Shown: positions 23,559 through 33,008 of the stretch, one piece after another
Layout: every line of letters begins with the position of its first letter
Numbering within the stretch: the first letter of the stretch is position 1
Assembly (NCBI GenBank): GCA_951213105.1
Contig: OX578136.1
Location: forward strand, 152,726,678-152,790,677
DNA: 64,000 bases
Reading direction: 5' to 3'
Source of the DNA: Amaurobius ferox
Taxonomy: Eukaryota > Arthropoda > Arachnida > Araneae > Amaurobiidae
Made by a program: the position numbers and the translations under genes
The notes under the pieces: generated by a model
What the model saw: only the letters and a program-made list of their open reading frames with translations
The model's database searches: none
What the model was told of the DNA's origin: nothing

Positions 23559-24540
23559 TCTGATACGTGTACCTCATGATTTTCCCTACGTAATGCAAGC
23601 ACTTTATCAATACGAAATAATGATGAACAAAATCCACAGCGCAATATTTTTAACGTTAGAGAGTTTTGCGCTGACGTTTGGCGCTTTTCTGGATGACATC
23701 ATATAAAATTATTTCGAAGTGCTAAATCAACTTATATTTCCTGCAAATATAACTTGGCAATTGGAAATCTTGCTTGCATCTGCTAAATCAGTATACTCCA
23801 GTATATTAAAATATGCTAAATATTAATATATCAATTTGGCGTTATATTTGCCAATTTGGCGGCATTTTCGTCAATTTGGCACCACATTAAAAAGTATTCA
23901 TGTTGGTAATATTTCGCCAAATTTATCGCCAAGGACGACAAACTTATCGCCAAGGGTTACATTCTTAACGATACTAGTGTTCATTTTCATGTCAGGTTTA
24001 TTTACATTTATTTGAAAAACGTGCAATATATATCTCAAGAACGGTTCATGTTAACTTTATAATGTTGTGTCACTCGTTTTAGAATAAAAAATTAGGTATC
24101 ACATAATTATTTATTTAACATTATTGAATGTCCTGATTTTTTTATGATTTTTTCAAAAATTCATTCTAAAGTTTGTTATTTTCCAAGCTTTTGATCACGT
24201 TTAAAATCCATAGGGTTTCAGTTTCAGACATCACGCCAATACAGTCGAATCGAATTCAGGGATGCTTGAAACGTGTTCGACTGTCGAATACTCGAATTTG
24301 AATTTTCGACCCCGTCAAAAATACTTTCCTTATACATTATACTATGTGTTATATTGTATTCCTTATACATTATACTTTGTATTATATTGTATTCATTATA
24401 CATTACACTATGTATTATATTGTATTCCTTATACATTAAACTATGTGTTACATTGTATTCCTTATACATTATACTATGTATAATATTGTATTCCTTATAC
24501 ATTATACTATGTATTATATTGTGTATGTAGAGAAAGTAAA
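23559..24540 (+). mobile_element. Family A element, copy 3b, with tandemly expanded hairpin
   Basis: It starts TCTGATACGTGTACCTCATG right after the A3 hairpin. It has a shortened GGCG module (23845-23950) and then the block CTCAAGAACGGTTCATGTTA. At the 3' end the hairpin arm is replaced by six 33-bp units (TTCCTTATACATTATACTAT-GTATTATATTGTA; 24324-24527) before GAGAAAGTAAAAA. It lacks the CA microsatellite. Divergent but recognisable. Confidence 0.55.
24324..24527. repeat. Six tandem 33-bp units at the 3' end of A3b
   Basis: The unit TTCCTTATACATTATACTAT followed by a 13-bp AT stretch repeats six times. Because 33 is a multiple of three, it opens long Tyr/Ile frames on both strands that are not genes. 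It appears to be an amplification of the terminal hairpin's left arm. Confidence 0.85.
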
Positions 24541-24960
24541 AACTTTGCAATATCCTATGTGCAGATACTTAATTGTTATCTATAAGTGATACGTTTAACA
24601 ATATAAAAGTATTGCAGATCCAAGAGAACAGAAAAAAATTGGTAATAAACAATACTATGCTACATCCGAACTCGTTATAAGTGGGTCCCACTGCATCTTT
24701 AAAATATAAACACTAAAATGACTGATCAGTTTAAAAATTTGTGGCGTATTCGTGATACATTGGGAGTTGCAATTTGCTGTTGCAGGCTTTAGCAACAGTT
24801 ATACAGCGGAATATCAAAACGATGATTTCCAAAGATCTTACTTTCACATTGGGCGTAAAATAATTATTACTGCTGCATCGTTATTTTCGATAATTCTGTC
24901 TACAGAAAGGATAGTAAAGTGAAAAAATCATTCCATGCGAGAATAGTTAAAACACATTTG
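24541..24960. other. No feature seen
   Basis: Unassigned sequence between the A3b and B4 elements. Confidence 0.5.
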
Positions 24961-25965
24961 TTACTTTCCCTGCAATACATGGTAATGTATACGGAAAGTA
25001 TTGGAATCATGTCGAAAATCGCAACTCGAGTTTTCGACGGATCTACACGTTTCGAGACCTCTAGAATACGAAAAAAACATTTTTAGCGTGACGTCTGATT
25101 GTGTGTCTGTCTGAGTGTCTGTCTGACTGTCTGTTTGTGTGTCTGTCTGTCTGTGCAGATTTTGTATCCATTCTAACTAAAAAACTAATGGACCGAATTT
25201 CATAAAATTTGGTAGGTAAGTCACTTGTGTACGAATCTAGTGCTGATTAGTTTTGGGTACGATTCGGGATTATAGAATCCGCCTTTTTTTGCGAAATGGC
25301 CCGCAGAAGCTTGTATCCACTCTAGCTGAAAAACTAATGGACCGAATTTCACAAAATTTGGTAGATAAGTCACTTGGAGACAACAGTGCGGACCTGGCCA
25401 ACCTCTCGGTTTACAGGTTTAGTTCCGCACTCCTGAGGACTTACAGACTCACATGTTTAGCGTGATCGTACTCCGCGTGAACACGGCGGCAGTTTTTTCT
25501 TTTTCCAGCGGAGGGAATCGAACCCGGGTCTACCGAGTGCAATTCCCGCGCGCTGACCAGTGAGCTACCGCACCCACGTAGATAAGTCACTTGGAGTTCA
25601 CCCTGGTGCTGATTAGATTTTGGTATGATTCAGAAAAATAAAACCTGCCTCTTTTTGCCAAATGGCCCGCAAAAATCGCCAAGATCTAAAATAAAAAAAA
25701 AACTACGTATGCTCAAATATATCCATTAAATGCTTGTTTAATACGTAATTTTTAACGAAGAAAAGAATAAGATCAACCCCATTACATTAGGACTAGCCGT
25801 TCTTGAGATATTTTAGTTTTTCGTATTTTCTCTACGCCACTTTTAAAAATAAGTCCAGTTAGCAAATGAGAACGAAAATTGAATGAAAAGTGAATTAAAT
25901 TTAATTAACATAAAGAGAACGTGGATATAAGTCTGCAGGGAAAGTCATGTGCTGCCCACATCAGA
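24961..25965 (-). mobile_element. Family B element, copy 4, carrying a SINE
   Basis: At the left is the hairpin CTTTCCCTGCAATACATGGT / AATGTATACGGAAAG, then TCTACACGTTTCGAGACCTC and a TCTG/TGTG tract (25100-25160). The internal unit (CTAATGGACCGAATTTCA, AAGTCACTTG, CTGATTAG) is repeated three times. The end is GTCATGTGCTGCCCACATCA. A tRNA-derived SINE with 19-bp target duplications interrupts the middle unit. It is joined head to tail to B5. Confidence 0.75.
25380..25577 (-). mobile_element. tRNA-derived SINE with 19-bp target-site duplication
   Basis: On the minus strand it starts GGGTGCGGTAGCTCACTGGT (A-box-like TAGCTCACTGG) and carries a perfect B box, GGTTCGATTCC. The family block AACTGCCGCCGTGTTCACGC and GGAGTACGATCACGCTAAAC follow. 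The copy GTAGATAAGTCACTTGGAG lies on both sides (25361-25379 and 25578-25596), so its borders are exact and it inserted into B4. Its last 60 bp (AACCTGTAAACCGAGAGGTT) differ from the copies at 52.8 and 54.2 kb and mark a subfamily. There is no A-rich tail. Confidence 0.9.
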
Positions 25966-25968
25966 TTT

Positions 25969-26445
25969 TCACTTTACCTGCAATACATGGTAATGTATAG
26001 GGAAAGTATTGGAATCATGTCGAAAATCGCAACTCGAGTTTTCGACGGATCTACACGTTTCGAGACCTCTAGAATACGAAAAAACTATTTTTAGCCTGAC
26101 ATCTGTGTGTGTGTCTGTGTGTTTGTCTGTCTGTGCAGATTTTGTACCCACTCTAACTAAAACACTAATAGACCGAATTTCATAACATTTGGCAGGTAAG
26201 TGACCTGTGGGCGAATCTGGTGCTGATTAGTTTGGGGTATGATTCGGATCTCTTTTTGGGGGGAAATTTGTCTGTATCCACTGTAGTTGAAAAACTAATA
26301 CATTAAATTTTACAAAATTTGGTAGATAAGTCACTTATGGGTCACCCTGGTGTTGATTAGATTTCGGTACAATTCGGAAAAAAGTATCTGCCTTTTTCAG
26401 CAAAATGACTCGCAAAAATCGTCAAAATCTAAATTAAAAACGTAT
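25969..26445 (-). mobile_element. Family B element, copy 5, 5'-truncated
   Basis: The hairpin CTTTACCTGCAATACATGGT / AATGTATAGGGAAAG follows the TC end of B4 by a few T residues. A TGTG/TCTG tract (26103-26135) and two internal units come next. The copy stops at CGTATGTAGTAAAACAAT and lacks the TC end. It forms a two-unit array with B4. Confidence 0.7.
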
Positions 26446-26999
26446 GTAGTAAAACAATTACATATTCACAGTTTACTTTTACTCGTATCACGACAATAAC
26501 CTCTGACAAAATGATGACAGGCTGATATAAACTCTCTGTGGAAACTTCTATAAACAACTTACGGAACTTGAGAAGTTCTCAACCAATCTATAAAATTCGA
26601 GCAGTTACCACGGCTCTGCAAAAATCACCAAGTTGGCGACATTTTTCCAAATTTGTTACCAATGTTTCACCCAATTTGTACCCGAAGTCAAACAACCCAA
26701 CTCGGAAATTTAAATAATAACAATGGTTATCTGCAAATAAATATTTTTCATCCCGTATTCTACTTATAGCATGCTTGAAATTAGGTGAAATTTCCCCACA
26801 TTTGAAAATTGATAGATACTGATTTAATAGATACTTATTTAGGTAGACAGTTTTTCATTTTTGGCTTATTTTACTGTAGGATATATATTAAATTATGTTT
26901 CATAATTTAATTATAGAGCATAATTTAGTTTTATTCCATATTTATTGCCATAATATATCCTTTTTCAACTTTATTTTGATAGAATATTTGGTATTTGTA
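26446..26999. other. No gene; one A-like fragment
   Basis: AAGTTGGCGACATTTTTCCA at about 26630 resembles the GGCG module of family A. The rest is unassigned AT-rich DNA. Confidence 0.4.
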
Positions 27000-27130
27000 T
27001 ATTGATACCGTGTAAAGAACCTTTGCTACCCCAATCGGGAATCGAACAACGGATCTTCGTACTCGCCATCTGATGATATATCGTGGAGCTACTAAGACAG
27101 AATTGCAAGCTCTTATCGTCGAAGTAGACG
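27000..27130 (-). repeat. tRNA-derived SINE-like segment, copy 1
   Basis: On the minus strand GTTGTTCGATTCCCGATTGG holds a B-box-like GTTCGATTCCC preceded by GAAGATCC. The upstream part AGCTTGCAATTCTGTC aligns with a second copy at 27300-27390. The tRNA-like part is distorted (an added AT stretch in the anticodon region), so it is not a working tRNA gene. Confidence 0.5.
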
Positions 27131-27299
27131 CTGCATTCTCCACTCTCTGATGTCAGATTGACGTACAATTAACAGTTTGACTAACTACCTCCTACTACTT
27201 TACCTCAGATTAGCCTCCTGCTGCTATTTTTATCCTTCAGATTAGTACCCTGCTTGGTCGTTAACGTCCTGCTTTGAAATCGGCCTCTCAATACACCAG

Positions 27300-27390
27300 A
27301 GTGCCATAACAGGGAATCGAACCACGGATCTTCCTACTAGCAAGCCGACACTCTACCGGAATTGCAAGCGCTTATTTTCAAAGTGAACTA
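27300..27390 (-). repeat. tRNA-derived SINE-like segment, copy 2
   Basis: The minus strand reads AGCGCTTGCAATTCCGGTAG, then GTCGGCTTGCTAGTAGG, then GAAGATCCGTGGTTCGATTC with a perfect B box (GGTTCGATTCC). It shares AAGNGCTTGCAATTC and GAAGATCCGT with copy 1. Differing from the SINE at 25.4 kb, it is probably a second SINE family. Confidence 0.55.
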
Positions 27391-28268
27391 TGTAACTTAT
27401 GTTTTTCTTTTTGTTGGGTTCGGCCCACTTCTTTGTCCTCGATATTATTTTTCTACCATTATTTCCCTCTTGTAGTAAGTTTAACTTGTCTTGAATTTCT
27501 TTAGTGTTTAAGCTTCAGTTGTCAAGTGCTTCGATTGATTTTAAAACTGCCTGGTTATCCACAAAGAAAATAATTATGTCGTTAGCCAGTAATATATAAT
27601 TTGGTTATGGCTTGCAGTAGACCAATGGTCTCGATATACAATCGAAATATCGTTTCGAGCTGTTTTTGGAATTGCTCTACAAATATTTCCCCTCAAAATA
27701 TCAAACACTGTCACGCACAGGAAAAGATTTGGTTCAATATCTGTCGTATTTCGAAGCAGAAATGGCGACGACAAACATTTCGATGCTGTGAGATATCCAA
27801 TACTAAATATTTCTAAATATAATATACTAGCAGATATACTTGGCGTTTCTCGTGATTTAAAATGTTTCCAAATTCCTATAGTATTCTAAACGATATTGTA
27901 CTTCAAAACATTCCATTAAAATATTTAAATAATTCCCCTAAAAGGAAGTATATACGAATATCTGTTCTTTCTATAGGAAATTATCATATCTGAAGAATAA
28001 ATATCCCTGGTCCCGTTTGTAAACAAATTTATAAGAAATATGAAATTTGATCAACGCCATCATCAATGGCTCAACAGCCCATGTGAACCCTTGCCTTCCT
28101 CAGAAGATTCTTCTCAGCCGCCCCCCTTGTAGCAGTGCTTCTCCAATTTTTCAATTTAACACCTCAAGGTCCTTGTCTACATAATCGATCCATCTGAACT
28201 TTGGTCATTCTCTACGGCTTTTCTAAATCGATGTGGACATATATGCCACAATGAAAAATCTAAAATGT
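27391..28268. other. No gene seen
   Basis: Short frames on both strands (27574-27816) show no known motif. No repeat is recognised. Confidence 0.45.
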
Positions 28269-28290
28269 TTGTACTTTTGACCATATAGTG
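28269..28290 (-). repeat. Tc1/mariner-type terminal repeat, outward facing
   Basis: TTGTACTTTTGACCATATAG-TG is the reverse complement of the end at 28838-28859 with two changes. It would be the right-hand end of an element lying to the left, of which little else can be seen. It is followed by TA. Confidence 0.55.
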
Positions 28291-28837
28291 TATATATATA
28301 ATAAAAATATAATATGAAAATCATATATATGTATATATATGATTTTCATATTATATTTTTATTATATATATGTATATATATTTTTATTATATATATATGT
28401 ATATATATAATAAAAATATAATATGAAAATCATATATATATATATATATGATTTTCATATTATATTTTTATTATATATATGTATATACATTTTTATTATA
28501 TATATATATATATATATATAATAAAAATATAATATGAAAATCATATATATATATATATGATTTTCATATTATATTTTTATTATATATATGTATATATATT
28601 TTTATTATATATATATGTATATATATTTTTATTATATATATATGTATATATATAATAAAAATATAATATGAAAATCATATATATATATATATATATATGA
28701 TTTTCATATTATATTTTTATTATATATATGTATATATATTTTTATTATATATATATGTATATATATAATAAAAATATAATATGAAAATCATATATATATA
28801 TATATGATTTTCATATTGTATTTTTATTATATATATA
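28291..28837. repeat. Array of five near-perfect palindromes in TA-rich DNA
   Basis: Five units each read ATAATAAAAATATAATATGA ... and then the reverse complement, about 65-75 bp each (28299-28370, 28407-28475, 28519-28585, 28652-28725, 28765-28830). They are separated by TATATGTATATATTTTTATT-type spacers. Each unit could extrude as a hairpin. The array lies exactly between two outward-facing transposon ends. Assembly error is possible in such sequence. Confidence 0.9.
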
Positions 28838-29477
28838 CACTATATGCTCAAAAGTGCAACTTGTGCATTTAGGGGACCACCAAGATATTGAAAAAAAGCA
28901 ATATTATATATAAACAAAGATAAGAATTTTATTTTCTAATATGTTCAATCTGATAGTCCTTTTGTTGAACTATCAAATTACATCCTGATTTCCAAGGTAA
29001 AAAAGCTTTTCTTAAAATATCAAGGTAACATTGTTCCACTCCTCCACCACAATCTTGCAAAGTCCATCCAATGTTTTGGGATGCCGTTTATAAAGAGCTT
29101 GTTTTAAAAGTACAAATGCACTGTAATCCATAGGAGATAGGTCGGGGGACTTGGGTAGGATGCATTTAAATGGAATAGCCTCAATTCCGGTTTCATTTCT
29201 CATTTTTTCAAAAAATATAGTACTAGATTTAGAGGTATGGCTGGTAGCCTTATCCTGATGATGGAACTTAACATAGTGAAGATTGTTTGGGTAAAGTGAT
29301 GGAATGTCTTCTTTGAAAACAGGTGTTAAAACATATTTCTGATAGTAATCCGAGTTAATTTTGACAATTTTTTCTACTTTCCTTATTTTAAGTTTTCCAT
29401 TTATAAGATAATCCAGCAATAAACGTAAAACCTTTAGCAAAACTTTCCTTGTTTTCTCGGAACCAATCATTGTTGGG
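28838..29477 (-). mobile_element. Tc1/mariner-superfamily transposon, truncated
   Basis: The left end is CACTATATGCTCAAAAGTGC-AA preceded by TA. The element contains the C-terminal half of a transposase on the minus strand (29012-29470). At about 29477 it passes into a family C fragment, so the other end is missing. Confidence 0.65.
29012..29470 (-). pseudogene. DD41D-type transposase, C-terminal part
   Basis: The 152-residue frame contains HHQDKATSHTS (second catalytic Asp) and LPKSPDLSPMDY (third acidic residue, Asp). There are 41 residues between those two aspartates, which points to the DD41D branch of IS630-Tc1-mariner (rosa/VISITOR-type) and not DD34D mariner or DD34E Tc1. Downstream, FVLLKQALYKRHPKTL is the usual tail. 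The N-terminal DNA-binding part and the first aspartate are absent because the gene is cut by C6 DNA, so the apparent methionine start is not authentic. The frame is open to its own stop, suggesting a fairly recent element. Confidence 0.75.
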
Positions 29478-29838
29478 TACGCATTTTTATTTCAATTTTT
29501 ATTCAAAAAACTACCTGACATATTTTGATGAAATTTTTTTACACATTTTAGATAATTTTCGAAGCAATTTGTGAACTTTAAATTCTCTTAATAAATGTTT
29601 GAAAAATTAGGTCCCATAGGGTTCAATGTATTTCATTTTTTAAACCCGGATTAAAATCGAAACTAATTGAATGATATTATTCATTTTCATTCTCATATGT
29701 CCCACAGACCGTCTCGACAACATGCTAAAATTTCATTTTGATAAAATCATTTTACGGCAGATATCGTGCAAACGAACAGACAGACAGAGTGAACAAAGTC
29801 TATATCACTTTACAACTATATTCGTAAATGTTGAAAAT
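29478..29838 (+). mobile_element. Family C element, copy 6, 3' part only
   Basis: It matches the last 360 bp of C3: TGTTTGAAAAATTAGGTCCC, ACAGACCGTCTCGACAACAT, GACAGACAGAGTGAACAAAG and the hairpin CACTTTACAAC (right arm damaged). It abuts the truncated transposase gene at its left. Confidence 0.65.
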
Positions 29839-29889
29839 TATAAAATAATTCCCATTAAGCTAGAATAAGCAACTCCCGTGATATTTCAG

Positions 29890-29985
29890 AGTTTTTTTAA
29901 TTCGATAACTTGGCGACATTTTAAAATGCGCTAAATTGCCAGACGAAAAAATATGACATTTATGCACTGCCTACATTAGATTTTT
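29890..29985 (-). repeat. Family A end fragment
   Basis: AACTTGGCGACATTTTAAAA and GCACTGCCTACATTAGATTT are the GGCG module and the TC end of an A element with most of the middle missing. Confidence 0.5.
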
Positions 29986-30460
29986 TCTCAGTCAACTCAT
30001 TCGTATTCAGTTGGCTACAGGTTTAGATTGAGCAAAAAGTAGTTAAAAATAAACGTCGGTCATCTACTTTAGCATAACTTTTCACTCCTGATCATTAACG
30101 TCAAGCTCCAGAAAACTTCTGATAGATTATTCAAACTATTCTCTTTGCTTAATCACCGATTTTTCCGAAAGAATAATTCCGTGTTGCCAAAAAGGAAAAA
30201 GAAATATCTATAGCCATGTATTTCTACGTGCTTCCGGCACTTGCGTTAAATGGCATTCAACCTTCTGCTCACTGAGATTTCCAAAATTGGCGTTAATTTG
30301 AGATGAGTAATTTTCGGAGAACTATATTTCGTAGTTTAATGAAAATAATGCATTCAAATTTGGTTAAATCACCGGTTTTTCATAACTTCGAAGTTAGTTG
30401 GACTTCAGATCGTGCCTTGTAATGACAGATGAGCGTACGCTTAATTTATGATTTGAGTAA
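29986..30460. other. No gene seen
   Basis: Unassigned DNA between A-family pieces. Confidence 0.5.
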
Positions 30461-30668
30461 TTACTTTCCTTATATAGACATAATGTATAAGGAAAATATT
30501 GTGACGGGGTCGAAAATTCGAATTCGAGTTTTTGACGGGAGGGCACGTTTCAAGCATCCTTGATCACAAATCGAACATTTTTGAGATGATGTCTCTGTGT
30601 GTGTGTGTGAAAGTATGTGTGTGTGTGTGTGTGTGAAAGTATGTGTGTGTGTGTGTGTGTGTGTGAAA

Positions 30669-30708
<40 letters not shown>

Positions 30709-31477
30709 CAGTGAGTCTGTGGAGACGATAACTGACGAACGAATGGACCGATTCGAGCAAAATTTGGTACAAAAATCACAATCTGTAAACACTGGAAGCT
30801 TATTGTTTTTATACGCAATCAAATGTCCAGAACCACCTTAAATGCTCGAGTGAAATTTTGAAAAAATCGTCAAAAAATTAAAACCACTAATAAAGTTAGG
30901 CAAATAGACATTTCTCATGCAATGTTTCATTAGATAACGATTGGCATAAATTTTAGAACGCTAACATGAACCGTTCTCGAGATATTGCATATTTTTCAAA
31001 AAGTTATCAACAAGTCATTTAAAATTTAAAAAAAATATTTCCTAATGAGAAACATGTTCATTTTTCATATGTAATACCATCCGATAAATTTGGTGACATC
31101 ATTCTCGTGGAACTAGCTCGTTCCATTCAAGAGAAAAGATACTTTGAGTAATACTTTTGTATTTGAACGCCAATAGTCATTTATCTGCTGTAAGAATAAC
31201 TTATTTCTCCGTTCATAATGCTTGGCGAGATTTTGGCGACGAATTTGGCGGAATGTCGCCAACTTGACGACAATTTTAATTGTTGCCAAATTAACAAAAA
31301 TCTCGCCAAATGGATAAAGATGACGTTAAATCAATGAAAATGACGACTAATTGAAGAAAATTCAATATCTTGGAAATAATATAAGTATCTACTATAAGAA
31401 TAACATTTTTTTTTTAACTGTAAAAGTAGTAAATTCATTGCATTATATAAAGAAAGTCATGTGTTGCCCACATCAGA
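30461..31477 (-). mobile_element. Family A element, copy 5
   Basis: Full-length: hairpin CTTTCCTTATATAGACATAA / TGTATAAGGAAAAT, the palindrome CGAAAATTCGAATTCGAGTT, three TG tracts separated by GAAAGTATG (30596-30705) and GACGATAACTGACGAACGAA. Then come GAACCGTTCTCGAGATATTG, the GGCG/CGCC module (31228-31310) and CATGTGTTGCCCACATCAGA. The His/Thr-rich minus frames over the TG tracts are spurious. Confidence 0.8.
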
Positions 31478-32012
31478 TTTTTTTTGTAACAGATTTAATG
31501 ATTAAAGTATGTATATTGATACATTGCTTTTAAGAGATGTTGCAGAGAACTACTGCATAATTCCAATAATATCCCTAACAGAATATACCCTCATTTAAAA
31601 ATTGGCAGCAAGAATTTTTTTTTTAATTCCATAAAATTTTTCCTTTTGTAATTCCCTCTTTCACTGTTATTCTTTTCTCAACATCTCGAAAACTTTACTA
31701 AAATTTTCAAGCCTCATTTTTTCCAGCCTATTTTGTAATGCCGAGCTTGAGGTGGCCACCATATTCGTGGAATGCTACGTTTCTTAAGAATTGCTGAATA
31801 TATAAAAGGTAGATCCTGTTACCTATTTTATAAGGATTGTAAAAGAGAAAATTAAATTAGTTTTCAAACTTTATTTAAATTTTATTTAATAGCCCAGAAT
31901 ATAAACTGAAAATTGATTTGCTTAACTCCATGCAAATTCCACTGTTTATTTTCCCCAAAACCAGATCATAACCCCATGTTTATTTTCCCCAATTTTTCAT
32001 TGATTTTACACG
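31478..32012. other. No gene seen
   Basis: AT-rich spacer before the 5S-headed SINE. Confidence 0.5.
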
Positions 32013-32025
32013 GGGTTATTATCGA
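32013..32025 (+). repeat. Target-site duplication, left copy
   Basis: GGGTTATTATCGA is identical to 32484-32496 and ends one base before the first base of the 5S sequence. It fixes the 5' border of the composite SINE. Confidence 0.9.
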
Positions 32026-32144
32026 GCCAACGGCCCTACCGTGCTGATAACACCGGTTCTCGTTAGATCACCGAATTCAAGCAGCATCGGGAGCGGTTGA
32101 TACTTGGGTGGGTGACCACATGGGAACACCGCGTGCTGTTGGCT
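32026..32144 (+). rRNA. 5S rRNA-derived sequence (SINE head, probably not a cellular 5S gene)
   Basis: The sequence starts GCCAACGGCCCTACC and ends GCGTGCTGTTGGCT, so the terminal stem I closes. It contains CACCGGTTCTCGTTAGATCA and CACCGAATTCAAGCAGCATC (internal A-box region). It also has GATACTTGGGTGGGTGACCA and CATGGGAACACC (C box). Length is 119 nt, as expected for 5S. It is an isolated copy embedded in a retroposed unit with target duplications and lacks a downstream T-run terminator, so it is more likely a SINE promoter than a functional rRNA gene. Confidence 0.9.
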
Positions 32145-32483
32145 CATTTCGGGCGCGGTAGTCCGGTGGTTTGCGTGCTGGATTTGCACGCTGCCACAAC
32201 TGCCGCCGTATTCATACGGAGTACGATCACGTTAAACATGTAGGTCCGTAAGTCCTTCCAAGAGGTTGGTGGTAGGGGAAGGAGGGTACGGTCCCTGTGG
32301 ATGCCTCCCCCACTGGGTTCCGGTCTAAATTGGGTGGCACTTCCCGGCCGTCCAAACGGTTACCGTACACCTTTCTGGTAGGTCGGGCGGTCGTGGTCTC
32401 AACAACAACGGGGTTTTTATCGCCGGCCACTCAAATAGCGGCTGTAAATCCCAGGGTCAGTCGAGTGGTCTGGGTGTTCGGCA
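32026..32483 (+). mobile_element. Composite SINE: 5S rRNA head joined to tRNA-SINE body
   Basis: 458 bp lie between perfect 13-bp direct repeats. Residues 1-119 are a full-length 5S rRNA sequence. It is followed by CATTTC and a tRNA-like stretch (GGGCGCGGTAGTCCGGTGGT, A-box region). The part that holds the B box in the other SINEs is deleted. The shared body then resumes (ACTGCCGCCGTATTC, GGAGTACGATCACGTTAAAC, TGGATGCCTCCCCCACTGGG, GGTGGCACTTCCCGGCCGTC). No poly(A) tail is seen. The likely promoter is therefore the internal control region of the 5S head. SINE3-type 5S elements are known in fishes; a 5S head on a tRNA-SINE body in this family is, as far as I can judge, unusual. Confidence 0.85.
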
Positions 32484-32496
32484 GGGTTATTATCGA
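32484..32496 (+). repeat. Target-site duplication, right copy
   Basis: GGGTTATTATCGA repeats the left copy at 32013-32025 without a mismatch, so the insertion is not very old. Confidence 0.9.
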
Positions 32497-33008
32497 AAAT
32501 CTACAAAAAATTAAAAACATTCTATAGAATTCTTTAATTATGGCCACATTTTCTTTAAATATTCAGTAAATATTCTATTGTTCTATTACATGAGATACAT
32601 ATCATGTATAGTTGGTAGAGCAGATCTGTAAGACTCAAAATGGTTGGAAATTTTGTCGTAAAGAATTTTTACAGATATGCATTCCATTTAGAGAATCTGT
32701 TCATAAAATCTATAGAATTTATGAAAATTAACAGTGTCACAATAAGCAGTAATCTAATGCCCGAGCAGTAATTTACACTTTTATATAATTGTGAGTAGTT
32801 AAATTTCTTTTAATTATCATGCATAAAATTTTGAATAATAATTTTTTTTATTTTTCCGGCAGGTATTATCGAGCTATTTACCCGTGCACCAAATTTAGAG
32901 GCTCTATCTAACTTCAAAAAAAGCGGTCCTCATATATTCGTTAAATCGAACATTTCGATGTGCCCCAGAAATGCCAATTTTTGCAAAATGGCAATTCTTA
33001 TCCTTTTT
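32497..33008. other. No gene seen
   Basis: AT-rich spacer. GGTATTATCGAGC at about 32861 echoes the duplication sequence but is not linked to a visible element. Confidence 0.5.

Noticed and set aside
24224..24550. Repetitive Tyr/Ile/His frames of 73-108 codons
   Set aside because: They arise because the 33-bp tandem unit is a multiple of three; no start context or composition supports a protein.
25500..25577. A tRNA gene on the minus strand
   Set aside because: A and B boxes are good, but the segment is the head of a SINE with target duplications and does not form a clean cloverleaf with an acceptor stem.
30470..30841. His/Thr-rich and Cys/Val-rich frames on both strands, also near 7.5, 33.1, 39.2 and 44.3 kb
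   Set aside because: They come from TG/CA microsatellites within family A elements.
32026..32144. A functional 5S rRNA gene
   Set aside because: It is a single copy inside a retroposed unit bounded by direct repeats and without a T-run terminator; a SINE head explains it better. Expression data could still overturn this.
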